In this document: piece by piece, positions 24,451-35,367 of the stretch
Layout: the number at the start of each line of letters is the position of its first letter
Position numbering within the stretch: the stretch's first letter is position 1
From: Combretum micranthum
Lineage: Eukaryota > Streptophyta > Magnoliopsida > Myrtales > Combretaceae
Direction of reading: 5' to 3'
Assembly (NCBI GenBank): GCA_024138025.1
Contig: JAMXBD010001094.1
Span: 124,001 to 188,000 of the forward strand
Length of the DNA stretch: 64,000 nucleotides
Notes under the pieces: generated by a model
What the model saw: the letters and a program-made list of their open reading frames with translations, nothing else
Database searches by the model: none
Told to the model about the DNA's origin: nothing
Made by a program: the position numbers and the translations under genes

Positions 24451-25157
24451 ATGTTAACTTGAGATTGAATCGCATCCGTAACTATCGTCCTCTTCCAATG
24501 TAGCGAATTCTATCTCTTTGTCGTTGGCTTCCTCGCAAACCCATTATCCTTGTAGGTTGTACACACGTACTCCTTGTAGGGGTATCCCTGAGTATCTCCC
24601 GTTCCTGCTGTTATTTCCATTTTTTATGTTATCCGCATTTTTCTTCTTAGGGCACTGCTTAGCAATATGTCCTGGTTCCTTACAGATTAGGCAAGTGGCA
24701 GAGGTTTTCTTTGGACGTCTCAGGATTTTGTGGTTCGGACTTCTGCAGTAGTAACACTTGTGTTGTAGCTTAGGACACTGTCTTGGTTAATGTCCCCCTT
24801 TGCATTTCCAACATTGGATATCCGGTTTCTTTTTATCCTTCTTTTTACTTGGGTTGACTGATGGGCGAGCTCATTGACTTTGAGGCTTAAGCTAGGTTCA
24901 CTTATAGATTCTTCCTTAATTATCATGACATTCCCTTCCGTCCTTCTCCTTTTCTTAGCACCTTCCACAATTCGTGCTCTTTCCATTAATTCTCGAAAAT
25001 CTTTGATGTCAAACTCTATCAACTTGATACGAAGGTCTTCATCCAATCCACCTAAGAATGCTTGCCTCTTGAGTTCCTCGCTATTTTTATATGATTTAGG
25101 GGGGGTGTTAAATGATGAATTAAGTATAGTGTGCATTTCTCTAGAATTAAGCATCAA
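24450..25157 (-). pseudogene. Ty3/gypsy gag fragment with three zinc knuckles
   Basis: Minus-strand frames carry the C-terminal part of a plant gypsy gag: EELKRQAFLGGLDEDLRIKL and FRELMERARIVEGAKKRRR (25157 to about 24900). Three CCHC knuckles follow: CWKCKGGH..RQC (about 24813-24780), a damaged CYYCRSPNHKI (about 24765), and a complete CLICKEPGHIAKQC (24694-24653). Such knuckles bind RNA during particle assembly. A stop and frame changes break the reading frame. The N-terminal gag part is cut at the junction near 25150, where copia sequence resumes. It is the only coding part attached to the large-LTR family here. The lineage is probably chromoviral; lack of pol prevents a firm call. Confidence 0.85.
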
Positions 25158-25275
25158 GTCTTTAAATCAATTATGAGAAAATTTCTTTGAAACCTAGATG
25201 CTTACTTAAGGGAGGGTATACTTAATTGAAAAGAGATTAATTGTACATGGTTGTCCTCATCAAAAAGGGAGATAT
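25158..25275 (+). mobile_element. 3' end of Ty1/copia element with polypurine tract
   Basis: After the gypsy junction the sequence ends CATCAAAAAGGGAGATAT, a polypurine tract directly before TGTTGAAC, the start of a copia LTR. It is in the same orientation as the pol relic at 15605-18755 and is probably its 3' untranslated end. The part of pol between them was lost. Confidence 0.7.
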
Positions 25276-26438
25276 TGTTGAACTTATATGTTCAATATAG
25301 ATTTTGATGAGATAATAAGTTACATAATTAACTGTTCAATTATGAAAAATTGTTCTTAATTAGTCAAACAATAGGATGAAAAATATGCTAGAATATATAT
25401 GTGTATGATGTATATTTTTGTGAAGATTATGCAAGTTTTTAGTCGGAACATATTAGTGATAAACAATCTTGGTCAAATGTCACGTTGATGGCTTGAAGAG
25501 TCCACTCGTTAAGGCACGACAAGCTCAAAGTCTAAAGCTCAATAAATTCAAAAATACACAATCTTGGTCGAGGGTCACGTCAAGGGCTCAACGTGTTAAT
25601 TAGTCAGGACACAACAAGCTCAAGATCAGCACTTCACAAGCTCAAACATACATAGCTCTGGTTGAAGGTAAAAACCAATATGAGATGAATATAGGGCGTA
25701 ACAATTCTAAGGCATGACAAGTTTGAATTCAAGGCTCGATGGAGTCCACGTGAGCAAAGACTTGGTCAAAGGCTAAAATGAAGGCACAACAATTTAAATG
25801 AATGAGTCGATGTGGCAAAGAGAGTCGTTAAAGCACATTTAATGCTTGGTGACTTAAAGACGTTATCTCTAATGGAAATTTGAATTTTTAAAGGCCATAA
25901 ATACTTTGTCCTTAGGAGATTCAAAAGAGAGAAGTGTGGAAGTGAAAAATTGTCTTTATTTGTGAACAAACAAATCTTTAATTTTCATGTTCTCTTACTC
26001 ATTAATTTGTAAATATCTGGAAAGAGAGAGAAAAATATTCTAGTGCTCTGTTTTTGTATTTACTATCTATCAGTGAGTATCTAGAGAGAGAAATGAAATA
26101 TTTTATTTCCTAAGTGTTGTAAAAGTGGTGTACTGCTTAGCTGAGGCATGTTTATCTAGTGATAAATAAAGTGATGGCGAAGTCATCGATTAAATTGTGG
26201 AGAGAAGAAGTGGGCCAAAATTTACGTTAAAAGTAGATTCAAATTTTTTATCTCTATTTCTTTCATATTTTATATTATAATCTGCTGTGTGTTATCCACT
26301 GGTATTAAATTTAAATTTGATATGTTGCATTAAAATTAGTTGTTTGAGCTTTTTAAGGCAAATACTCAATTTACCACCTATAAACCCCCCTCCCCCCAAA
26401 CGCACGTGAGTAATCTCTAGTGCGGTTTCACATTTTCA
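25276..26438 (+). mobile_element. Ty1/copia LTR, shared by two copia bodies
   Basis: This LTR of about 1163 bp begins TGTTGAAC after a polypurine tract and ends TTTTCA before a primer-binding-like site. It contains imperfect direct repeats of GGTCACGTYRANGGCT / ACAAGCTCAA (about 25480-25650) and a TATA-like CATAAATACT at about 25897. A polypurine tract on its left and a primer-binding site on its right make it both a 3' and a 5' LTR. Confidence 0.75.
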
Positions 26439-26440
26439 TT

Positions 26441-26453
26441 TGGTGTCAAAGCC
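26441..26453 (+). other. Probable primer-binding site
   Basis: TGGTGTCAAAGCC, two bases after the LTR, resembles TGGTATCAGAGCC, the complement of the initiator Met-tRNA 3' end used by plant copia elements, with two changes. Confidence 0.7.
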
Positions 26454-26499
26454 TTGTCTCTATTTTTTCTGTACTTAATCACATATGGAGTAAAGATCA

Positions 26500-27820
26500 T
26501 GGCATCAAATGCATGAGGGTTTCTAGAGGGCAAGCTACAAATAGACCACCGCTTCTAAGTGGGGGTAACTACCCATATTAGAAGTGCAGAATGAAAATTT
26601 TTCTAAAAGTTCAAAATAAATTAGTTTGAAATATTATAGATAATGGGCCTTTAACTATAGAAGAAAAAGAAGAAAGAGATTACAATAATGATGGCTGGAA
26701 AAGATTAGATTTAAATAAAATTGCTATGAACCTATTGCACTCTAGGCTAAATTAAAGCGATTTCAATAGAATTTATACATGTAAATCTGCTAAAGAAATA
26801 TGAGATTAATTAGAGAAGACTCATGAAGGAACTTCTAAAATTAGAGATACAAAAATAAGTCTTTTGTGTGGACAGTTCAAAAACTTTAAAATGATTGCAA
26901 ATGGATCTATAGATGAGGTGTATGATAGATTCATTAACATCATAAATCCCTTGAGTGTACTTGGAAAGAATTTTACTAACTTGAAAATAAATTATGAACT
27001 TCTCAAGTCACTACACGAGGATTAGGAAACAAAAGGAACTACTATAGAAGAAGCATGAGACTTAAGTGCTATAAGCAAAGAAGAACTCCTTGGAGCACTC
27101 AAAACACATGAACTTATTAAAAAGTAAGGAGAGAAATCAAACAAGAAGGCTATTGCATTAAATGCCACAAGTCAAGATTCCAATGACGACGACGATGATG
27201 ATGAGAATGAGGAACTTGTCCTGATGGCCAAAAAGCTGAAGAAGTTCATGATGCCTAGCAACAAGACAAAGAGAGTGGATGATGACAACAACTTATCGAA
27301 GTATAAAAAGAAGGATATGATAACTTGTTTCAATGCCATAAACTTAGACATATCTAGTAGTACTGTCCATTACTCAAAAAGGCTTCCAAAAGACTCAGAA
27401 AATAAGCACACATTGCTTGGAGTGATGATGACTTAAGTGACTCGAATGAAAATATGTGCTTCATGGCACTAGATGATGAGGTAAATTCCCCTCTTCTCCT
27501 TCTTACGATGAGTTGTATGCTATGTGTGATAAAGTATGTTGTAAGTTAATTAAAGTAGAAAAAAAGAACAACATGCTTAAATCTTTAATGATAGAAGTAG
27601 GAGAAGAACTAGAAAATCTTCTAACCAAGCATGAGGAGATTAAATCAGAAAATGAGAAATTGCATGTAGAAATAAATAGTATAAAATTGGAAAATGATAA
27701 GATAAATAATAGGTATAAGAAGCTAAAAAGTAAAAATGATAAGATAAGCAAGATCAATGAAAAATCAACAACTCATATTATAACCCTTGAAAGTACCACT
27801 CTTACTTTATAATGAATTTT
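26500..27820 (+). pseudogene. Ty1/copia gag (SIRE/Maximus-like), broken by stops and shifts
   Basis: From ATGGCATCAAATGCA (about 26499) the frames give a typical copia gag: GGNYPYWKCRMKIFLKVQNK near the start, then FNRIYTCKSAKEI, THEGTSKIRDTKISLLCGQF, VYDRFINIINPLSVLGKNFT, EEA.DLSAISKEELLGALKTHE. An acidic linker (SNDDDDDDENEELVLMAKKL) leads to a decayed zinc knuckle (FQCHKLRHI, stops, YCPLLKKA) near 27330-27390. A Lys/Glu-rich coiled-coil-like C-terminus (27513-27812) follows. Many in-frame stops mark it as a pseudogene. The protease and the rest of pol are absent; L7 is inserted shortly after. This gag overlaps in function with the fragment at 15613, so it belongs to a second copy. Confidence 0.88.
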
Positions 27821-27944
27821 GTGTGTTGAATAGCTTCTCCTCTTTCTATTACCTTTTCATTTCCCTCTACATATCATGTAAAACATGGTTAAATCACTAA
27901 GTGCTAATTTGGACTCAATCCTACTTGCTTAGCCCTAATGAAGT
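27821..27944. other. Flank between copia gag and L7
   Basis: No copia motif is visible. GAAGT at 27940-27944 is the left target copy of L7; the same host DNA resumes at 34964. Confidence 0.5.
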
Positions 27945-29068
27945 TGTAAACCCCCAAAGTTTTATGATAGGTCAATCGAAAACCTTAAAGTCAACAAAAT
28001 TGCCATGCCTCAAAGGGTACCCTAGACGTGGTAGCCCGCCACATACGGTATTAAAACTTAAGAATGACTTCCTAAAGTCATGCGAAAGCTTCAACACCAT
28101 ATGTAGGGCGTCTATCACAACAATAGGAGACACTGATGGGATGAGTAGTTCAAGATAGCAAATATAGCATACAAGAAATCTAGACAAATATCTAACTTCA
28201 ACATTATAAGAATATAGTCCTTACATCATCTTAGGGGCATTATCTCGATAAATCTCCAAACAACATAATATCATCTTAGTCTCTCACATAAAGAAGCACT
28301 ATAAGAACCAAAAGATATTAAAGGAAAACTTTTCTAAGATCTTCAAAAGGATTTCCAAAAGCTTCCCAAAACATAATCTCATTCGGGTATATGAAGTCAT
28401 CGGGCATAAGAAATATTGGTCCTGTTTCAACAAAAGTCTATTGGAGTATAAGCACAACTAGCTTAGTAAGAAATATTCATGAATTAACATACTCGTAATG
28501 ATAAATTCAAACAAGTTATGAAATAAGAATATGAATGCATCAAGCAAATGGACAAGCAATATATATGATCTACCAAAAATCATATGTTTTGAATGGATTT
28601 ACCCATCCATTCAGTGGTTAGGTGTTTCTGGCTGTTTAAAACCCATCTTTGAAATCCAACTTATGTAGTTTATTTCTAGCTCCTACTCATCCATCCTAAA
28701 ATAGTTCTTTCTGGCTCTTATTCGCCTACCTTGCAAACTTACGGCTTCTGCAAACCCCACTACTATACTCTTGTCACATTGAGTATAGTAGCTAATGAAA
28801 TGGAACTAACTACATGGTATGCATGAATCAATTAATATATATAACTCAAAATTTGTAATTAAGGTACTTTAAGGCGATCACAAAATTTGCAAACACTCCA
28901 GCATGATAATAATAAAACACAATTTGATTAACAACAATTCATGTTCCGCTATGCCTAGTATTCTTTCAACTAATGTTAACATGAATAATTCATTTTCATA
29001 TTTTCCTACTTCTAGTGCCTCTAGCTACAAACACAAACAAGTACGTAAAAGGTAGGAGATAAACTCAC

Positions 29069-29138
29069 TCGGCCATTGTTGCTACACTTCTTTACTCGTA
29101 ATGGTCCTCCGAACATGGATCCTCCCAAACTTCGTTAC
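29069..29138 (-). other. Conserved exon-2-like ORF of L8
   Basis: Minus strand after TTTGTTTAG: reads GNEVWEDPCSEDHYE then TAA (stop at 29094-29092). ATGGCCGA follows and abuts GTGAGT. This is the most diverged of the eight copies, yet it keeps the length and stop position. Confidence 0.4.
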
Positions 29139-30619
29139 CTAAACAAAAGAAATACCCGAAATGAGTATTTCATGGAATCTTTACTTGAACTTTCTAATTC
29201 TATTCTTGCATTTGCATCGAAATTCGGATAAGAGGAAACTCCAACTTAAAACGGCCATAACTAGCTCATTCTAACTAGGAATTTCGCATATTATATACTG
29301 TTTTCTACTTACTCGAAATGATATATCCATTTCTAAGGTTATTTTTTTCATAAAAAGCCATTTAGGTTGCAAATTACTATGGTACAAAATAGTTACGAAT
29401 TCATAATCCACAAAATATAATTTTCCAAACTTCTCTTTACCTAAAAATCCTTAAGCAAAATATATGGATATTTATATAGTTGAAAAATCCTTTGAACATA
29501 TATTTATACTCATATTGCATGCATGATCTTTGTAGTGTTGTCTCAACATTGATTTTTCACAAAATTGGTCTTTAAGAGTTTCCAAAGATGAAACTTTGAA
29601 AATTTCTCCTTTTTAAATTGCTGGAAGGAAAACTAAAATATACTTGGGCTGTTATAAGAGAGTGTTTTCCTATTATAATTTCATTTCCTAAATTTTCAAA
29701 AATTAATTCAATTTCCAAAAATTTGGTTCTTTAAGTTATTTACCAATTTTATTTCTAGTGATTGAAAAATAAGCTTTTCAGCATTTTCTTTAAGTTGTTG
29801 GTGTAATATAAATATTTGAAGTTGTATTAAATGTATGTTTTCCTCTCATTTTTATATTCATTTTCTTCTTTAGAAAATAAGTTTACTTTTAAAACTTTAC
29901 TTTCTTGGTAAATTTTATTTTTCTAAGTTGGTTTCTAAAATAGTTAGTTGATTTTTGCCTTGATTTGAAAAACTTGTTTTATTCCTAATGTTTATCAAGT
30001 GGTGGAATAATCCTTTTAGATAAGTTTATAAGAAAAGCTTTCCTAATAAAGAATTGTCAATATTAGAACTTGATAAAGACAAGTCTAAGCCTAGAAAAAC
30101 CAGTCTTGATAATTTGCATGAAACAAGTAAATAAATAAATTGCAAGGCATGAATAAATAAATAAATGTTATGTTAGTGAGCTCATATGCTCTAGGAAATA
30201 TATATATATATACATAAATATATTTACTAACATATAGGAGTTAGATTGAGATAACAACAATAACATAATAACATAACAATAACAATAAAAAAACATAATA
30301 GTAAAATAAGATTTGTTCATGAACAAGAACAAAACATGAACATAGTGTTGCTTCCATAACAATTATTTGTTTAGGAAACACATACCATGGTCATGCTAAG
30401 TTACATGACATGATAAAGAGTATAGTTAGGATTTTACCTAAATTTAATGGATGATTTGAAAAGAGATGAATGGGCAGTGTGTTTGTTATCTTTCTTGAAG
30501 AGTAGTAAATGGTAGAGAGTGTTTTTGAGAGGAGATTATTGGAGAGAGGATTTGAGAGGAAATTTTGATAGAGTTTGTTAAGGTGGAGAATATGTGTAAA
30601 GTGTGAATGAGGCAAGAAG

Positions 30620-30627
30620 TATTTATA
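30620..30627 (-). promoter_or_regulatory. TATA box of L8
   Basis: Minus-strand TATAAATA upstream of a G-poor leader that reaches a TTTAG/GTAAA donor-like site near 30437 with no ATG. Confidence 0.65.
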
Positions 30628-33600
30628 GAGTTTTGGAGTGAAATTTTGATGTAACAAAATAAATTGAAAAAAGAAATAATAATATAGAAGAGGGAGAGGG
30701 GTCGGCACAACATGAGGAAGAGAGAGGGTGTGAGTTGATTGAATTTGTATTTTTGTAATTAAAAGAAATTGAAGTATAACAGAAGTTATGTAAAATGTTA
30801 TATTGGAAATGAAAAGTGTAAGAAATAGGTGTATAGGTAGTAAGAAATAGGTTGTAAGAAAAAGTAGAGATAGTGAAATAATAATGAATAGTAAAAATAG
30901 TACTATGAATAGTAAACTAGACAAATAAAATACCGGTAGTAATAAAAATACATGTAAATGAGTAATATCTGATATTTTTAGTTACCGAAATATTATGAAA
31001 CTGATATTTTTTAAATCCTTGTATAGTTACGAGTCTTTTGGTATTATCAGAATACTTTTACCGTCAGGTGTTTCCAGGTACGATTTTCGAAAAATGATCT
31101 CATTCAGATCCGAAAGACACTAAAAATAGGCGAATATGATATTTTTATACTTCCTTATATTATTACGAACTATTGTAAGCCATTAATTCAATTCCGTTGT
31201 CTAAGGTTTGAGAATGCGGGATTGTCGGAGTTGAAACTGCTAGATTATCTTGGTCTTTGTTGACTTTTGAAACTCTGGTTTAATTAGGGTTAGGGTTTAA
31301 TCCAATTTTGCCCTAGAAATTGAGGGGTTTACATTAAGGATCGGGTAGAAGGATTTTCTTATGTTTGGGTTTTGAATAGAACGATTATTGAATTTTCTAT
31401 TTTTTTTTTAAGATTCTCTTATGAAATCCCGTGATCGATATTATTTAAGGTTCGATCTCAACTTGGGTCAGTTTTTAGGGTTTCGATTCGGTATTCCAAA
31501 ATCATTTTCTAAGAATTACGAAAAATTTTGGGGTTCACAAAAACCTTAGTTAGACGTAATAGTTTAAGTCCAGTAATCCCGTGTTCGTAACCCTAAGAGA
31601 GTAAGTAAGAGATTAGTATGTAGAATGGTTCGTAATAACATAAGAGAGCTTAAAAATATCATATTAGTCTAACCGCAATTCGTTTTAAACCCGATCGGAT
31701 ATAGTTTTCGAAAAATGTGTCTCAGGGCTCGAAATGGTAAAAATATTCTGGATATACCGTTAGACTCATAAAAATATAAGGTTTTCAAAAATATCAGTTT
31801 TATAATTTTTCAGTGACTAAAAATATCATATATCATATTTATACGTGTATTTTCTTACTACTGGTATTTTATTAGTTACATCTACTTTACATTACACTAT
31901 TCATTACTATTCTACACTATTCATCTATCTCTACTTTTTCTACCATCTACTCTTACACTCTACATACCTATTTTCCTTACTTTTTACCTTTCTCATACAC
32001 TTTATATCACATTTACCTTGCATATTATTATACTTAATCAACAAAAATACAAAAAATTAAATCTCTCCCTCTCTCTACACCCTATGGCCTACGCCCCCAC
32101 CCCTTTTCTTTCTCCAATTTCTTTCAATTTTAATTTATTTAAATCACTTAAAATATTCTCCTCATTTTCCTTTAAATACCCCCTATTCACACATCTACCA
32201 CCACAAAGTTACTACCAAAAACTCTTTCAAAATCTCCTCTAAAATACTCTCTCCATTACTCTCCCAAAATACTCCCAAACTTTCTTCTTCTCCACACACA
32301 AAGCCCATTCACACATACTACTTCTATCTACTCTTTAGGTAAAACTTCTTTTCATATTCTTACTACAATGTCACGTAACTTTACATGACCATAGTGTGAG
32401 TTTCCTAAACTTATTGTTATGGAAGCTACACCATGTTCATGTATTGTTCTTGTTCATAAATATCCATTTCTATTTTTTTATATTGTTATTATGTTTTGCT
32501 CATAATATTGTTGTTATTATGCTAACAGCTTAATTATATCTAATTAAATATATTTATGTATCTATATATATTTTTTAGAGCATATAAGCTCACTTGTTAT
32601 TGATTTTTGTACAATGCAATTTATTTACTTTCATGCTATTTTAAGACTAGTATTTCTAGTCTTAGACTTGTCCTCATCAAATCAAAACAATTTTCTTTTC
32701 TTTTCGGGACTAGTCCATTTCTTAGTCCGAGAGCCTTGATTCAAAGCTAAGACTCTCAATACTTGACTTATATTATTTTGCTTGTTATTATTCTCATATT
32801 CATGTAAAATAAAGGTTGTTGTCTAAATCGCAAAGTTTAAACTATACTTTTTACAAAAGAGAATTTTTGTCACCAAAGGAGAGTTCTAAAAGAAATTTAG
32901 AGTTTTTAAATTAAAATAAAAAGGATCCATTTTTACGATGCCATAGGAATAACTCATTATAATTTTAGAAATACTGTTATTTTGAAAGGCTTTTTCTAAA
33001 ACCACAACTATAGTAGTAATAGAGTTATTTTCCAAAATTTAGGAAAATGATTCTTTGTTACGAAAATGTTTTCCTTAAAAACATAATATAAAGGAAACCC
33101 CATAAAAAGGAAATGAAAGTTTTCAAACTAAGATTTAAAAAAATCAAAATAATGGTCAAAGAAAATACATAGAAAACTAATAAGAAAAGTAACACTAGTG
33201 TTAGAAGTTTCAAAAAGGAAAAATAGAGAAATTCATTTTTGTGGAAAAGTCATCAAAGAAAATAGTAAGATAAACATAAAATACTCTTTGAAAACAAAAG
33301 AATCAAAAGCTTCATTTTTAAAGAATTTATGAAAGAATTTCTTGTAAATTATGATTTTTCTAAACTTCCAACTAACATTATTTTTACTAAAAAATTTTGG
33401 TTGGACAACAAATACTTGAGCATGTATGAAATATGAGCTATAAATCTATAAAAGGAATTTTTCAACCTATATTGATAACTATGTAATTATCAAAGGATTT
33501 TTTGAATGTTTGAAATGATTGTTTTTGGGATAGGATTTTCGTGGTGAATCTGGTCACCCATTTTTTTTTAACCTAAAAGACCTTGTTTGATAGAAATAAC

Positions 33601-33798
33601 CTTAGAAATTGATAGATCTTTTCGAATAGGTAGAAAACGGTATATTATATACACAATTCTTTGTTAAAATGACTAAGTTATGGTCATTTTAAGTTAGAAT
33701 TATTTTCTATATGAATTTTGTCGTTTTTATGACATAGTTTTGTCAAATTCTAAGAGAGTTATCAAGAAATGCTCATTATGGGTATTTTCCTTGACTAG

Positions 33799-33897
33799 GT
33801 AATCCTAAGGAAGAATATCCATATCCCGAGGACTATTTTGACTGAGTGGATTATTCGATCAACTCTTCCATTTAGAAGAAGTATCACCATGGCAACT
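33799..33897 (+). other. Conserved exon-2-like ORF of L7
   Basis: Reads GNPKEEYPYPEDYFD then TGA (33843-33845), after TTGACTAG whose TGA closes the frame immediately upstream. Downstream ATGGCAACTTGAGTT (33889) occupies the usual ATG-donor position, but the donor GT is lost. Confidence 0.45.
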
Positions 33898-34211
33898 TGA
33901 GTTTATTTCCTTAAATTGTGTACTTGATTATGCTTGTAGTATAGATGCATTAGAATTTAGGAAAGACAAAATGTTATGTATGTAAAATTGTATGAAAGAA
34001 CACAAAGAATATCGAGGTGGGAATTGATTGTAAAGGATTGCTTGTCTTAGTATAGAACTTGATATGTCTAAAATTCTATGATCATTTTAAATTGACAATA
34101 ATGATGATATGATATCTTAAATAAATTGATTCATGCATACCACGAAGTGAGTCACATTGCATGGGGTTATTATCCTTAGGTGAAAGGATAGTAACACGGT
34201 CGAAAGCAATG

Positions 34212-34337
34212 CTTGGCGGCAATGATCGAAAGAAAACGCTTGGCAACAAGGAATTAAAACGATGCTTGGCAGTAATTCGAAAGCATGGCTCGACACGAGT
34301 AGACTTAATATGCTTGGAGATAATGATCTAAAGCACG
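34212..34337 (+). repeat. Minisatellite inside L7
   Basis: About four to five imperfect units of 24-27 bp, each starting GCTTGGCRR or similar and containing AATGATCGAAAG. It sits just upstream of the conserved CCCCGAATGGAGGGCG element. A related array is in L15 (62206-62330). Confidence 0.75.
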
Positions 34338-34968
34338 AACTAACTAAGATGACTCAATCTGAGATTACTTATTATCACCAAACCCCGAATGGAGGGCGTA
34401 AATCCATTCAACATATGGTTCCCAGAAAACTATATGTCTTGCTTGCTCACGTGTATGTTGCATTTCACTTGAATTCTTAAATAACTTGTTTTAATTTTTC
34501 TACTCAAGTAGTTACTTATGGAAATAATTCTCACTAAGCTAGTTATCTTATACCCCTATAAATATCTCTTGCAGTTTAGCTTTTTGTGGTTGAAGCCATA
34601 GAGACCTTGCACCCATGTATTTCCGTTTTTGGATGAGGAATTTTAGATGAAGTTTAACATTAGCTTAGATATAGGCTTCATAGAAAAATTTCTTGTAATA
34701 GATTCTAAGCACATTTTGATAGGAGAATACCCCTAAGACTTGTAAGACATTATTTATGAATGAATTAATATTATGATTTCTATTTGCTAATTTGTTATTA
34801 TATCTTCTTAAGTTTCATATTTCAAAGTACGGTCCTCTAAAATTATGAGAGCATGCCTTACACCTAATATCAAAACTTATGGGAATGACTAAGGTTGTCA
34901 TACTTAAGCTTTAATATTGAGTGTAGTGGACTGTTATGTTTAGGGTACCCTTTGGGCGTAACAGAAGT

Positions 34969-35056
34969 CATTAAGAGTTCGGGGTTTTAGAAACTTTACC
35001 TTTAACCTAGAAAGAGGCTTCTAGAAAGGGAAAGGAGGTAGAAAAAGGAAGGGTTA
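34969..35056. other. Short unassigned flank
   Basis: Host DNA to the right of L7 with no recognised feature. Confidence 0.4.
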
Positions 35057-35294
35057 ATGTCACGAATGGTATTTGAACTTTAACAAAATATACAATTAGA
35101 CACCTAAACTTTGAAATTGATCAATTTAGTACTTAAAAGAAATTTTCATGTATGCCAATAGTACCTCTGTTAAGTTTTTTGAGGAACTAAATTGATTAAC
35201 TACAAGTTTTTCAAATTGATTAATTTGAAAATTCATGTATTAAATTGATCAATTTCAAAGTTTAGGTATCTCATTACATATTTTGCCAAAATTT
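35057..35294. mobile_element. Fold-back MITE, right end truncated
   Basis: CACCTAAACTTTGAAATTGATCAATTTAG (35101 onward) returns inverted as TTAAATTGATCAATTTCAAAGTTTAGGT (35241 onward), and the match extends outward (AACAAAATATAC against ATATTTTGCC). The left end has about 30 more bases than the right, which stops where L9 begins. No transposase or clean target duplication is seen. Confidence 0.65.
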
Positions 35295-35328
35295 AGTGAG
35301 CTTATCTATATACTCAAAGGATTTATCA

Positions 35329-35367
<39 letters not shown>

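Larger units (their letters stand above)
28001..31539 (-). mobile_element. L8: complete solo LTR, minus orientation, nested in L7
   Basis: This 3539-bp copy runs from TGCCATGCCTC (degraded TGTCACGCCCC) to GGGGTTCACA. Flanks AAAAT (27996-28000) and AAAAC (31540-31544) are a target duplication with one later change. L7 resumes at 31540 as AAAACCTTAGTTAGACG, the expected continuation by comparison with L15. No internal region is attached. Confidence 0.93.
27945..34963 (+). mobile_element. L7: solo LTR, plus orientation, interrupted by L8, target duplication GAAGT
   Basis: Starts TGTAAACCCCC, ends TTTGGGCGTAACA, flanked by perfect GAAGT at 27940-27944 and 34964-34968. L8 sits only 56 bases inside its 5' end (28001-31539). 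Without L8 and its extra 5-base target copy, L7 is 3475 bp. Landmarks: TTTAAATACCCC (weak TATA, 32171), leader, TTTAG/GTAAAA donor-like site near 32339, hairpin AAGACTAG/CTAGTCTT at 32643-32662, conserved block near 33610, acceptor-like TTGACTAG at 33798, exon-like ORF, minisatellite at 34212-34337, and CTTGCAG near 34573. Confidence 0.95.

Noticed and set aside
19155..25157. A complete gypsy element bounded by L6 and a second LTR
   Set aside because: No second LTR follows the gag at 25157; copia sequence starts there, and L6's left target copy AGTGG has no partner on the right.
30391..30924. 177-codon hydrophobic frame on the minus strand of L8, with similar Leu/Phe/Tyr-rich frames in L6, L7, L13 and L14 (for example 22460-22642, 31845-32060, 53002-53223, 55544-55798)
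   Set aside because: All lie across or just upstream of the LTR TATA box in CT- and AT-rich DNA, where any frame looks hydrophobic. Lengths, ends and frames are not kept between copies.
34212..34337. Evenly spaced repeats that could suggest a CRISPR-like array
   Set aside because: Units are imperfect, contiguous tandem copies with no unique spacers, in a plant retrotransposon LTR.
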